Of a stretch of DNA of 64,000 bases, positions 23,182-30,821 are shown piece after piece. The notes beneath the pieces were generated by a model. The model was not told the origin of the DNA and made no database searches. It worked only from the letters and a program-made list of their open reading frames with translations. Origin of the DNA: Treponema sp. (GTDB lineage Bacteria; Spirochaetota; Spirochaetia; Treponematales; Treponemataceae). The DNA lies in the NCBI GenBank assembly GCA_017464425.1, contig JAFUDX010000017.1, forward strand, positions 1 through 64,000, in the 5' to 3' direction. The translations under genes were made by a program, and so were the position numbers. How positions within the stretch are numbered: the stretch's first letter is position 1; the number at the start of each line of letters is the position of its first letter.

Positions 23182-25017
23182 TTACTCCGCCGTACGAGAA
23201 ACAAAAATAAAGCTCACGATAAAAAGAATGACTATGAGAAGCACCACGCTCACATACACGGCGGCACGTCCAAGCATAATCACGAGAGCATAATCAAGCA
23301 TTTTACACAGATACAAGCCACATTCAATCGCAAAATACAGAATGAATGTAATCAACGGCATAAGGAAAATCCATTTGAATTTGAAAAGCTGCTCGTCATT
23401 AAGCCGATAGTTCCATGCCATACACGCCATAAAAATACAACAAATCAAAAGAACGAGCGGATAGGTAATGCGGTACACAAAATCGGCATTGTAAACTTCA
23501 TATGAATAGCCATAATCACGGGCTCTCGTCATGAATTTCATCAATGAAATAAGACTCATCTTGCCGGAACCGCCTGTAGCATCGCAAATAAGATTGAAAT
23601 CCGCCATAGACAAGCCCAAGACGAAATAGTTATTGGGTTCAGAATCATGCTTTTGCAAATATTCCACATCGTATTCATATACAGGCGAAATACGCGCACT
23701 GCGGTCGTTTTTGGAAATACTTTCAAGCATAAGATATGGCACATTTTTGAACGAATCTTTGATTCCAAAGCGAACTTTTTCAGAATTGTCAAACATTGAG
23801 GTACGCTCCGAAAGCATTTTTGCATACGGAACAGAAATTGAGCGAATGAAGCGGCCGTCTTTTGAGTAGGTAAACACGGTTAAGCCGCGCAAATATTGAA
23901 TCATTCCGCCAGAATTTTTGACAGGCGTAATTCCCCGAATATAGACGACATCGCGAGAGCCATCATCATGCGGAACAGAAAAATAAATATTATTGCCCGA
24001 TTCAAACCGACGCAAATTTTCGACTTCTTCTATAAAAAAACACTGGTCTGCAACCCGCTGAGACGCAATCGCAAGAAATTTTGAAACATCAGGGTCACGC
24101 GCCACAACATCAGAAATAGCCGCGATTTCAAGGAACTGATAATATGCTTCGATATTATCACCGCGAATCAATGTTCGGTACGCCTCACGCTTTTTTCTGA
24201 ACAAGATTTGCTCATCGGTTTCTTTGATAACGGTGGGATCAAAAAGATGATTCCATGCCTCGCTTGCAAGCCGATTCGCTTCATCAAAATTAATATCCTG
24301 CTCGTCGCCCACTTCCACTGCAAGATACGCGTAATAGTGCGCATCGAACCAATTTTCGTTTTTCATCGCTTCGCGCGCCTTTTTGAGCAAGGAAGTGACC
24401 GTTTCTCCTTTTATTTCATTTACTGGGACATAGGAAATTTCAGAATCAGATTTTCCGAGTTCTGGACTATGATCCAAAATCAGTTTGAGCGAATTGAGCT
24501 TTGCCTCAGCATGCTCTTTGATAAAAAGCGCATCCTTGTCTTTGGGATTAAGAAGAAGCGCGTTATAGGCATACTCAAACGCAAGATTCATGTTGCCCTT
24601 GTCATAATTTTCGCGGCCAAGATTTACGAATTCTGAAAAAAGCACGGGCTTGAGCCTGGAACGAGCCTGCCGCGCCTCAAAAATCGGAACAAACACTTCG
24701 GTAACAAGGGAAACGACAAGAACAATAATAAGCGAGGCTATCATCGTCTTGCGGAAATGAGCCATAATCAGCGGGGAATATTTGATTTTTGCCTTTTTTG
24801 CATCCTTTCCATACGAAATAGCGCACCCAATCACAAACGAACTAAAAACAAGCGCGGGCAAGAATTTGCAGAAATACAAAAATCCACGGACAAAAGTATA
24901 TGATGATTCTTCGCCCTCAAGCAAAACGGGCAGATTATGCATAAAATTTGAGATTAAAAGACAGATGGCAAACGCAAGAACGGAATAAATCGCTACGATA
25001 AGACCAGTTTTTCTCAT
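23182..25017 (-). CDS. Large membrane protein with periplasmic TPR-like domain
   Basis: A 611-residue protein with three N-terminal membrane helices (about 7-25, 48-70, 90-112), a large exported middle part (about 115-505) and four C-terminal helices. The middle part starts with TPR-like helical pairs (NLGRENYDKGNMNLAFEYAYNALLLNPKDKDALF; ENWFDAHYYAYLAVEVG). The helices-soluble-domain-helices plan resembles LptF/LptG permeases and related spirochete proteins, but I see no family motif that proves it. It overlaps the upstream membrane protein gene by four bases (ATGA), so the two are co-translated and may form a pair. Confidence 0.7.
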   Translation of the reverse strand: MRKTGLIVAIYSVLAFAICLLISNFMHNLPVLLEGEESSYTFVRGFLYFCKFLPALVFSSFVIGCAISYGKDAKKAKIKYSPLIMAHFRKTMIASLIIVLVVSLVTEVFVPIFEARQARSRLKPVLFSEFVNLGRENYDKGNMNLAFEYAYNALLLNPKDKDALFIKEHAEAKLNSLKLILDHSPELGKSDSEISYVPVNEIKGETVTSLLKKAREAMKNENWFDAHYYAYLAVEVGDEQDINFDEANRLASEAWNHLFDPTVIKETDEQILFRKKREAYRTLIRGDNIEAYYQFLEIAAISDVVARDPDVSKFLAIASQRVADQCFFIEEVENLRRFESGNNIYFSVPHDDGSRDVVYIRGITPVKNSGGMIQYLRGLTVFTYSKDGRFIRSISVPYAKMLSERTSMFDNSEKVRFGIKDSFKNVPYLMLESISKNDRSARISPVYEYDVEYLQKHDSEPNNYFVLGLSMADFNLICDATGGSGKMSLISLMKFMTRARDYGYSYEVYNADFVYRITYPLVLLICCIFMACMAWNYRLNDEQLFKFKWIFLMPLITFILYFAIECGLYLCKMLDYALVIMLGRAAVYVSVVLLIVILFIVSFIFVSRTAE

Positions 25018-25982
25018 TCTTCATCCTCCGGATCCGAAATTGAAGTACCGTAACGGTAGATTCCCATAAAGATTCCGAATCCTGCCAAAATGACGGTAAT
25101 AATAAGATTTATGATTATGATAAGCGGATCTTTTGCGCCAGTAAATTCAGAAAGTTTTAAAGCAACTTCTTTTAAAACGCTTGGAAGCATATTCATGTAG
25201 TAGAGATAATTAATGAAAATGATGGCAAAAGCGGCACAAATCACGAACGAAACATTTGCCAGCTTCCATGAGCTTGCGAACTGTAGGGCGTAAATTGAAA
25301 GCAATGCCAGCCCAATCGAAGCAAAGGCGAGCCATGCCAAAAATCCGAGCGAATTGCTGTACTGACTCGCGGTAAGAAGCGCATTGTATACAGAAAGCGG
25401 ATACACCGCCATAGCAGGAGGCTGCAAAGAGTTTTTTATTAAAATGTCTGAATACGGAAAAGCCGTTTCGTTTTTAACGGAAGAATTAAAGAAAGGAATA
25501 ACATTTTCGCCCTGAGACTGAATCCCCAGCGTATCGATAAAAAGCCCGTCCGCCGTTCCGTCATCACCAATGCGGGAATAATAGACGATACCGTTTTCTT
25601 CTTTGCGGAAAACACCTGCCGAACTTGCTTCGACTCGCGTAGAAAACACATCACTTTCGTAGCGTGAAATAAGGTGCATGTCGGTGGGAATAAGAACAAG
25701 CCATGAAAGCGCACCCAGCACGACATACAAGACAAGCGAAATAATTTGATTTGAGGGATGGCGAATAAGATACAGAACAAAAAGAATGTGCGTTAAGATG
25801 CATACGAGCGGAAAGCAGGTAAGAGCCCCTGTCAGAAAAAAATGAAGTGAAAAGAACGACGAAGGAAGCCCCGTAACAAACATGGTGAGATTGCAACTGA
25901 ACATAAAAAGCATCGCAAAAAGAGCCGTACAAACAAGCAGCGATGCAATATAAATTACAAAAAAAGAAAGTGCGCGTTTCAT
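25014..25982 (-). CDS. Membrane protein of unknown function
   Basis: A 322-residue protein with three N-terminal helices (about 8-30, 45-68, 80-100), a loop of about 110 residues (about 105-215) and three to four C-terminal helices; the tail is acidic (SDPEDEE). The layout is a smaller version of its downstream partner, with which it overlaps by four bases. I do not recognise the family. A TG-A-TATTCT extended -10 lies nine bases before the ATG. Confidence 0.65.
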   Translation of the reverse strand: MKRALSFFVIYIASLLVCTALFAMLFMFSCNLTMFVTGLPSSFFSLHFFLTGALTCFPLVCILTHILFVLYLIRHPSNQIISLVLYVVLGALSWLVLIPTDMHLISRYESDVFSTRVEASSAGVFRKEENGIVYYSRIGDDGTADGLFIDTLGIQSQGENVIPFFNSSVKNETAFPYSDILIKNSLQPPAMAVYPLSVYNALLTASQYSNSLGFLAWLAFASIGLALLSIYALQFASSWKLANVSFVICAAFAIIFINYLYYMNMLPSVLKEVALKLSEFTGAKDPLIIIINLIITVILAGFGIFMGIYRYGTSISDPEDEE

Positions 25983-25991
25983 TATTCTATT

Positions 25992-26000
25992 AGAATATCA
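25992..26000 (-). promoter_or_regulatory. Extended -10 of the membrane-protein pair
   Basis: Minus-strand TG-A-TATTCT with nine bases before the ATG at 25982. A second TAGAAT overlaps the gap but is too close to the start to be used. Confidence 0.4.
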
Positions 26001-26066
26001 CGAATGAACAAAAAAAGAAACTGACATTTTAAAAATCAGGCACTCTCTTTGCCGCACTCGCCATGC

Positions 26067-26621
26067 TTAGCCCAAAAATACCTGACCATGCTGATCGATT
26101 GCAAGTATAGACTTACATTCTGAACAGCGGAAACGCCCTGCCCTCGTAGCCTTGAGCCGCTTAGAGCAAACTGGGCAACTGAAGATTTTAGGGAAGATGC
26201 TTTCTGCAACGGGAGCACCCTGTTTAAAGAAAGCGATTGCATCTGTTAAAGAATCTTTGATATTGAAGAACTGAGAGAAGCCTAAAAGCTGGAAGACTTC
26301 GTATACTTTTGGCTGGATTTCGAGAAGGACAATGTCTCCGCCTTTTGGCTTAATGAGTTTGAGGAAGGCGGTAAATGAACCAATACCTGTTGAAGAGACA
26401 TAATTAAGAGCAGAGCAGTTAAAAATCAAGTTGACGAAACCTGCTTCTACAACTTTAGAAATTCGTTTCTGGAAGAAACTTGAATTGTAAGTATCAATAT
26501 AGCCATTTAAATAAATAACAAGTCCATTATCGACATCAGCAATTTTCTCAAGTGTGATTTTAAGGCTGTCGTCTTTTTCATCGTTAAAACCAGGAACAAG
26601 ATTGTTGTTATTGCTACTCAT
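26067..26621 (-). CDS. STAS-domain (anti-anti-sigma-like) protein with C-terminal zinc ribbon
   Basis: A 184-residue cytoplasmic protein. Residues about 20-130 form a STAS domain (VIYLNGYIDTYNSSFFQKRI, NLIFNCSALNYVSSTGIGSFTAFLKLI) with a serine-threonine pair at the usual regulatory phosphorylation site (SSTGIG). A four-cysteine zinc ribbon follows (CPVCSKRL...FRCSECKSI), an addition not found in SpoIIAA/RsbV proteins, ending in a short hairpin (AIDQHGQVFLG). It may control a sigma factor or sit in a phosphatase/kinase switch; no kinase or sigma gene is adjacent. GAGG precedes the ATG. Confidence 0.85.
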   Translation of the reverse strand: MSSNNNNLVPGFNDEKDDSLKITLEKIADVDNGLVIYLNGYIDTYNSSFFQKRISKVVEAGFVNLIFNCSALNYVSSTGIGSFTAFLKLIKPKGGDIVLLEIQPKVYEVFQLLGFSQFFNIKDSLTDAIAFFKQGAPVAESIFPKIFSCPVCSKRLKATRAGRFRCSECKSILAIDQHGQVFLG

Positions 26622-26728
26622 GCTTCTCTACCTCTAATACAACTTTTTAAAGTCATTACCATAATACACCATAAATCCCCATTTAGTCTAGCATTTTTTT
26701 ACCTATTTATTTTTTATAAAAAATAGCC

Positions 26729-26734
26729 GATAAT
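26729..26734 (+). promoter_or_regulatory. -10 hexamer of the TPR-Mrr-like gene
   Basis: CCGATAAT with nine bases before the ATG at 26744; no ribosome-binding site in the gap. Confidence 0.45.
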
Positions 26735-26743
26735 GAACACAGT

Positions 26744-28069
26744 ATGCAAACCTTAATCGCAATAGTAATAATAGTCGCTTTTGGTGCAATAATCGTCTCT
26801 ATTGCCACCCGCAAAAAATCAGGGAAGAAGGGCAAATCAAAGAGTCGCGCCCAAATCATAAAAGAATCAACCAGAAAACTTGCGCAAGATCCTCATAACG
26901 CTCCAGCCCTTATCGCACTCGGAGATTTATATTACAACGAACGAGCATGGGACAAAGCATTCCCTATCTACGAAACGCAAATGGGAATCGCTCCCGCCCA
27001 CAAAGAAATCGATGTTTTTAAGGCATCGCTCAGGCAGGGCATTTGTGCCGTCAAAATGAATAAAATCCCAGAAAGTTTCAAAGGATTAAGTACAGCTGCC
27101 CAAATCAATCCGAATGATTTTGAAGTCAACTATTATCTCGGTCTTGCATTCTATAAAAACAACGAATTTGACAAGGCTGTTCCCCGATTCAAAAAAGTTG
27201 TTGTTGTCAAGCCAGATGCCACAGGAATCAGCTCTCCGCTTGGGCTATCTCTTTACAAAGCAAAGCATTACAAGGAATCGCTTCCCTATCTTAAACGCGC
27301 CCTTGACGAAAATCCAGAAAACAAGGAAGCACTTTTCGCAATGGCAGACGGCATGAACGAAAGCGGCTATGGCGAAAAAGCAATCAAAGTATTCATGCAC
27401 TTGCGCCCGGATCCAGAATTTGGTGCAAAAGCCTGTCTCGCGGCAGGCATGTTCCATTTAAAGATGGGAGACGCAGACAAGGCGATTCAGGATTTTGAAA
27501 TCGGCTTAAAGCATCAGAATGCCGCTCCAGAAGTTGCAATCGAAACGCGCTACCGACTTGCCCTTGCCTACTTTGCACAAAAAGCGATTGGCAAGGGAAT
27601 CACCTATTTAAACGAAATTCAGGCAATCAATCCGCAGTATAAAGATGTTCCGCAGCTTCTTGCCCGCTATTCTGAACTGAACCAGAACAAAAACCTTCAG
27701 ACCTATCTTATGTCCTCCTCAAGTGATTTTGTCGCGCTCTGCCGAAAAATCGTCATGAAGTATTACCAGCGGGCGGTCGCAAAAATCGTAGACATTGCCG
27801 TCAAGCCAGAACATGTCGAAATCCTCATGACTGTTGACTTTGTTCGTGCAGAAGAGACTCATATTTTTAGATTCTACAGAACAACAGGCGCGGTGGCAGA
27901 TTTGTATGTCCGCGAATTCCATGCCCGCGTCTCAGAAGCAAAGGCAGACAAAGGAATTTGTATTACGGCGGGGCTTTTTAGTGAAGAAGGCCGTAAATAT
28001 GCAGAAGGCCGCCCTATCGATTTGGTAGACAAGAACGGCCTCATTAAAATTCTCAAAAAAATAGACTAA
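26744..28069 (+). CDS. Membrane-anchored TPR protein with Mrr-like C-terminal domain
   Basis: A 441-residue protein: one N-terminal membrane helix (3-22), a basic linker (KKSGKKGKSKSR), about seven TPR units (about 45-320; APALIALGDLYYNERAWDKAF, FEVNYYLGLAFYKNNEFDKAV, KEALFAMADGMNESGYGEKAI), then a C-terminal domain of about 105 residues. That domain ends DKGICITAGLFSEEGRKYAEGRPIDLVDKNGLIKIL, closely matching the end of the Mrr_cat restriction-endonuclease fold. The strand that should carry the Q/E-x-K motif reads FRFYRT, so the fold is probably kept without nuclease activity. The role is unknown. It overlaps the acyltransferase stop by four bases. Confidence 0.75.
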   Translation: MQTLIAIVIIVAFGAIIVSIATRKKSGKKGKSKSRAQIIKESTRKLAQDPHNAPALIALGDLYYNERAWDKAFPIYETQMGIAPAHKEIDVFKASLRQGICAVKMNKIPESFKGLSTAAQINPNDFEVNYYLGLAFYKNNEFDKAVPRFKKVVVVKPDATGISSPLGLSLYKAKHYKESLPYLKRALDENPENKEALFAMADGMNESGYGEKAIKVFMHLRPDPEFGAKACLAAGMFHLKMGDADKAIQDFEIGLKHQNAAPEVAIETRYRLALAYFAQKAIGKGITYLNEIQAINPQYKDVPQLLARYSELNQNKNLQTYLMSSSSDFVALCRKIVMKYYQRAVAKIVDIAVKPEHVEILMTVDFVRAEETHIFRFYRTTGAVADLYVREFHARVSEAKADKGICITAGLFSEEGRKYAEGRPIDLVDKNGLIKILKKID

Positions 28070-28971
28070 TTCGCGTTTTTCAGTTTTTCTATTCGCTCAT
28101 GCTGCTCGTCAAAAAGCTCCATGATGTGGTCAATCACCTTCTGCTTGGGGTCTTCCTCACTTTCGGGGAGCGTAGCAAGGTAATCCTTTCGGAAATTCTT
28201 GCAGTCGATTACCGGGCTTGCTGAAAAAATCTGAACAGCTGGCGCAACAATGTCTGCGAGCATATCGTCTGGGTTATTCACATCGATTGTAAGTGCGCTT
28301 CCGTTGATTGTGACAAGAATCATAATGTCAAACATGCGCAAGTAAGAATCGATTTCGCGCAATCCGCGCTTTGTTTCAGGATGGCCCGGTCGGTAACGGG
28401 TGCCGCTTGGGAACACGAGAATGACTTCGCCGTCGCGCTTGCATTTGTCCATTGCACGCATTGCCGCAAGATTGATGGTTCGTGCCCGTTTTTCTTCTTC
28501 GAGCTTTTCTTGTTCAGATTGAGCGGATGCCTCTGCCTTGTCGAGCGAACGCGTAGGGTAGATGACAACGCGCGTAAAACTTTCGGCAAACGCACGGACA
28601 AGCGGATCCGCTTCGTTGAGCTTCATTCCTGCGATTGCGACAATTCGTTTTGACAAATCTTTGCCCTCGTCGCCCAAATCGTGCTCAAGCAAGTAGCAAA
28701 GCGCGGGCAAATCCGTGTTTGAATAGTGCTCCATGAGAATAAGACCGTGCTTGCCCGATTTGACTGCATCCAAAAACGCACGGAAATTTTCTTTGCCTTC
28801 CAAATGGCTTCCTTCCGCCATATTGTCTGAGACAAGAATATCCATAAATTTGCGCGTCTGCGGATTTTCTTTTTGATATACATTTGTCTCATCGATTTTT
28901 GCCGCCGCCACAGAAGCCGTTGCCAGCGATTTAAACATGTCAGCGTATTTTTCACGGATTGAAAGTGCCAT
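28066..28971 (-). CDS. PlsC/PlsB-like glycerolipid acyltransferase
   Basis: A 301-residue protein with the acyltransferase catalytic motif HYSNTD (HX4D, His82 and Asp87) and a later FPSGTRYRPGHPETKRG segment, equivalent to the FPEGTRS phosphate-binding motif of the family. It probably acylates glycerol-3-phosphate or lyso-phosphatidate in membrane-lipid synthesis; no clear membrane helix is present, so it may be peripheral. I chose the ATG at 28971 (MALSIREKYAD) because AGAGGAA precedes it; the reading frame is open for 42 more codons upstream without a ribosome-binding site. Confidence 0.8.
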   Translation of the reverse strand: MALSIREKYADMFKSLATASVAAAKIDETNVYQKENPQTRKFMDILVSDNMAEGSHLEGKENFRAFLDAVKSGKHGLILMEHYSNTDLPALCYLLEHDLGDEGKDLSKRIVAIAGMKLNEADPLVRAFAESFTRVVIYPTRSLDKAEASAQSEQEKLEEEKRARTINLAAMRAMDKCKRDGEVILVFPSGTRYRPGHPETKRGLREIDSYLRMFDIMILVTINGSALTIDVNNPDDMLADIVAPAVQIFSASPVIDCKNFRKDYLATLPESEEDPKQKVIDHIMELFDEQHERIEKLKNAN

Positions 28972-29054
28972 AAATTCCTCTGTAAAACTATTATTTTTTA
29001 TATTGTAAGTCCTAGATTGAATTTTAGCAAGAGAGTTAATTGTAACAAAAAATA

Positions 29055-29080
29055 CCCGCCCAACCGAACGGAAGAGCGGG
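29055..29080 (-). terminator. Terminator after gdhA
   Basis: Minus-strand CCCGCTC pairs with GGGCGGG around a 12-base loop and is followed by TATTTTTT. It lies about 150 bases beyond the gdhA stop, with the repeat block between. Confidence 0.65.
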
Positions 29081-29092
29081 ATTTTTAAATTT

Positions 29093-29231
29093 CTCACAGA
29101 TAGGGAGCGTTAAAAAATTGCACTGCAATTTTAGCGACTCTCCGAAGCAACTGTGTTGCGTAGGGCACAGAGTTCACAGAGATTTTTTTCTAATAATCCT
29201 CTGTGTTCTCCTAAGCTCTGTGATGAATTTT
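29093..29231. repeat. CACAGA/CTCTGTG repeat element interrupted by a palindrome
   Basis: TTCTCACAGA at the left is matched by CTCTGTGATGAA at the right, with inner CACAGAGTTCACAGAGA and CCTCTGTGTTCTCC, the same family as the 8.65-kb element. About 65 bases of unrelated sequence, beginning with the 44-bp palindrome, are lodged inside the left arm. Confidence 0.7.
29100..29143 (+). repeat. 44-bp palindromic element, copy A
   Basis: Begins ATAGGGAGCGTTAAAAAATT and ends AATTTTAGCGACTCTCC; the arms GAGCGTTAAAAAATTGC and GCAATTTTAGCGACTC form an imperfect hairpin. The first 22 bases and an 11-base block of the second arm recur exactly at 61521-61564 on the other strand. Confidence 0.8.
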
Positions 29232-29233
29232 TA

Positions 29234-30604
29234 TTACACCAATCCCTGCGCCATCATCGCGCGGGCGACTTTGAGGAAGCCGTAGATGTTTGCACCTGAA
29301 ACATAGTCTGGGGTTGCAGACGGAGCGAATTTCTTCGCTGTTTCGTATGCGTTGTCGTGAATGTTTGTCATAATAGCTTTGAGTTTTGCGTCAACTTCTT
29401 CACGGCTCCATGAGAGGCGCTCTGAGTTCTGAGACATTTCAAGACCAGAAACTGCTACACCACCAGCGTTTGAAGCTTTTCCTGGAGCGAAGAGAACGCC
29501 CTTTGACTGCAGATAAGCGATTGCGTCTGCACGAGTTGGCATGTTAGCGCCCTCTGCAACGAGTTTTACGCCGTTTTTAACGAGCTTTTCTGCATCTTCC
29601 ATGTAGATTTCGTCCTGAGTAGCGCATGGGAATGCACAGTCAGCTTTAACACCCCATGGTTTTTCACCCTTGAAGAATTTTGCTTTTGGATATTTTTTAA
29701 CGTAAGCGTCAATCTTTTCGCGGCGAGCGCGGAATTCCATAACGTAAGCAAGCTTCTCAGCATCGATTCCGTCTTCGTCGAGGATGTAACCTGTTGAGTC
29801 AGACAAAGTGATGACCTTTCCGCCCAACTGTGTGACTTTCTGACAAGCGTACTGAGCGACATTTCCGTCACCAGAGATGATAACTGACTTACCCTTGAAG
29901 TCAGTGCCTGCAGCTTTGAGCATACATTCAGCAAAGTAGATAAGACCGTAACCTGTAGCTTCCGGACGAATCAATGAACCGCCGAAGTCCAAGCCTTTTC
30001 CTGTGAGAACGCCTGTGAACTGGTTCGTGATTCTCTTGTACTGACCGAACATGTACGCAACTTCTTTTCCGCCAACGCCCTTGTCGCCAGCAGGAACATC
30101 TGTGTCAGCACCGATGTGTCGGTAAAGCTCAGTGATGAAGCTTTGGCAGAAGCGCATGATTTCGCCGTCTGATTTTCCGTGACCATCGAAGTCTGAACCG
30201 CCCTTTCCGCCGCCCATTGGCAATGTGGTGAGTGAGTTTTTAAGAACCTGCTCGAATCCCAAGAATTTAAGAACATCAAGACCAACTTCCGGTGAGAAGC
30301 GCAAGCCTCCTTTGTACGGTCCGATTGCGCTGTTGAACTGAACGCGGAAGCCACGGTTTACATGCGGTTTTCCCTGGTCGTCTGTCCACGGAACGCGGAA
30401 CATGATGATTCGCTCTGGCTCAACGAAGCGTTCGAGAACAGCTGTGTTCTCAAGCTCAGGCATTGTGTCAACGACTGGTGAAAGTGTCTCCAAAACGAGA
30501 CCAGCCGCCTGAAGGAAGTGCTCCTGGTCAGCATAACGAGTTTTGAGCTCGTCCCACACGCGCTTACAATACGCGTTCTTCACATTGAATTCTTTGATTG
30601 CCAT
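29234..30604 (-). CDS. gdhA: NADP-type glutamate dehydrogenase
   Basis: Interconverts 2-oxoglutarate plus ammonium and glutamate; in an anaerobe it is the likely main ammonium-assimilation route. The 456-residue length fits the small hexameric class. Landmarks: GYKGGLRFSPEV-like GPYKGGLRFSPEVG (about 95-108), the catalytic lysine segment PMGGGKGGSDFD (about 127-138), DVPAGDKGVGGKEVAYMFGQY, and the nucleotide-binding VIISGDGNVAQYACQK (a GxGxxA-type turn). GGAGA precedes the ATG. A large hairpin with a U-tract lies between the upstream glmS gene and the start, offering a possible control point. Confidence 0.96.
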   Translation of the reverse strand: MAIKEFNVKNAYCKRVWDELKTRYADQEHFLQAAGLVLETLSPVVDTMPELENTAVLERFVEPERIIMFRVPWTDDQGKPHVNRGFRVQFNSAIGPYKGGLRFSPEVGLDVLKFLGFEQVLKNSLTTLPMGGGKGGSDFDGHGKSDGEIMRFCQSFITELYRHIGADTDVPAGDKGVGGKEVAYMFGQYKRITNQFTGVLTGKGLDFGGSLIRPEATGYGLIYFAECMLKAAGTDFKGKSVIISGDGNVAQYACQKVTQLGGKVITLSDSTGYILDEDGIDAEKLAYVMEFRARREKIDAYVKKYPKAKFFKGEKPWGVKADCAFPCATQDEIYMEDAEKLVKNGVKLVAEGANMPTRADAIAYLQSKGVLFAPGKASNAGGVAVSGLEMSQNSERLSWSREEVDAKLKAIMTNIHDNAYETAKKFAPSATPDYVSGANIYGFLKVARAMMAQGLV

Positions 30605-30652
30605 TTTTTTCTCCTATTCTTGGCGTGATTTTTTGCTTCAAAATGAAACAAA

Positions 30653-30725
30653 AAAGGCGTCATAAACGAAACGCCACTGTGAATCCAAACGGACACACCT
30701 CTAGCGGTTCATTTACGACGCCTTT
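30653..30725 (-). promoter_or_regulatory. Large hairpin with U-tract between glmS and gdhA
   Basis: The minus-strand RNA would fold into a 17-bp outer stem (AAGGCGTCGTAAATGAA with TTCGTTTATGACGCCTT, two non-pairing or wobble positions), an inner CCGCU/AGUGG stem and a bulged GUGUCC/GGAUUCAC tip, then run into six Us. It is either the glmS terminator or a leader element of gdhA, whose start is about 50 bases further on. I do not recognise a known riboswitch class. Confidence 0.6.
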
Positions 30726-30821
30726 GTCTTAATTACACTTTAGTTGAAATCACAAATTGTGTCTAGTGGAATTCACCACAAAATTCAAAATTTCGTAAAA
30801 AATTCAAAATTCTGATTCGGA

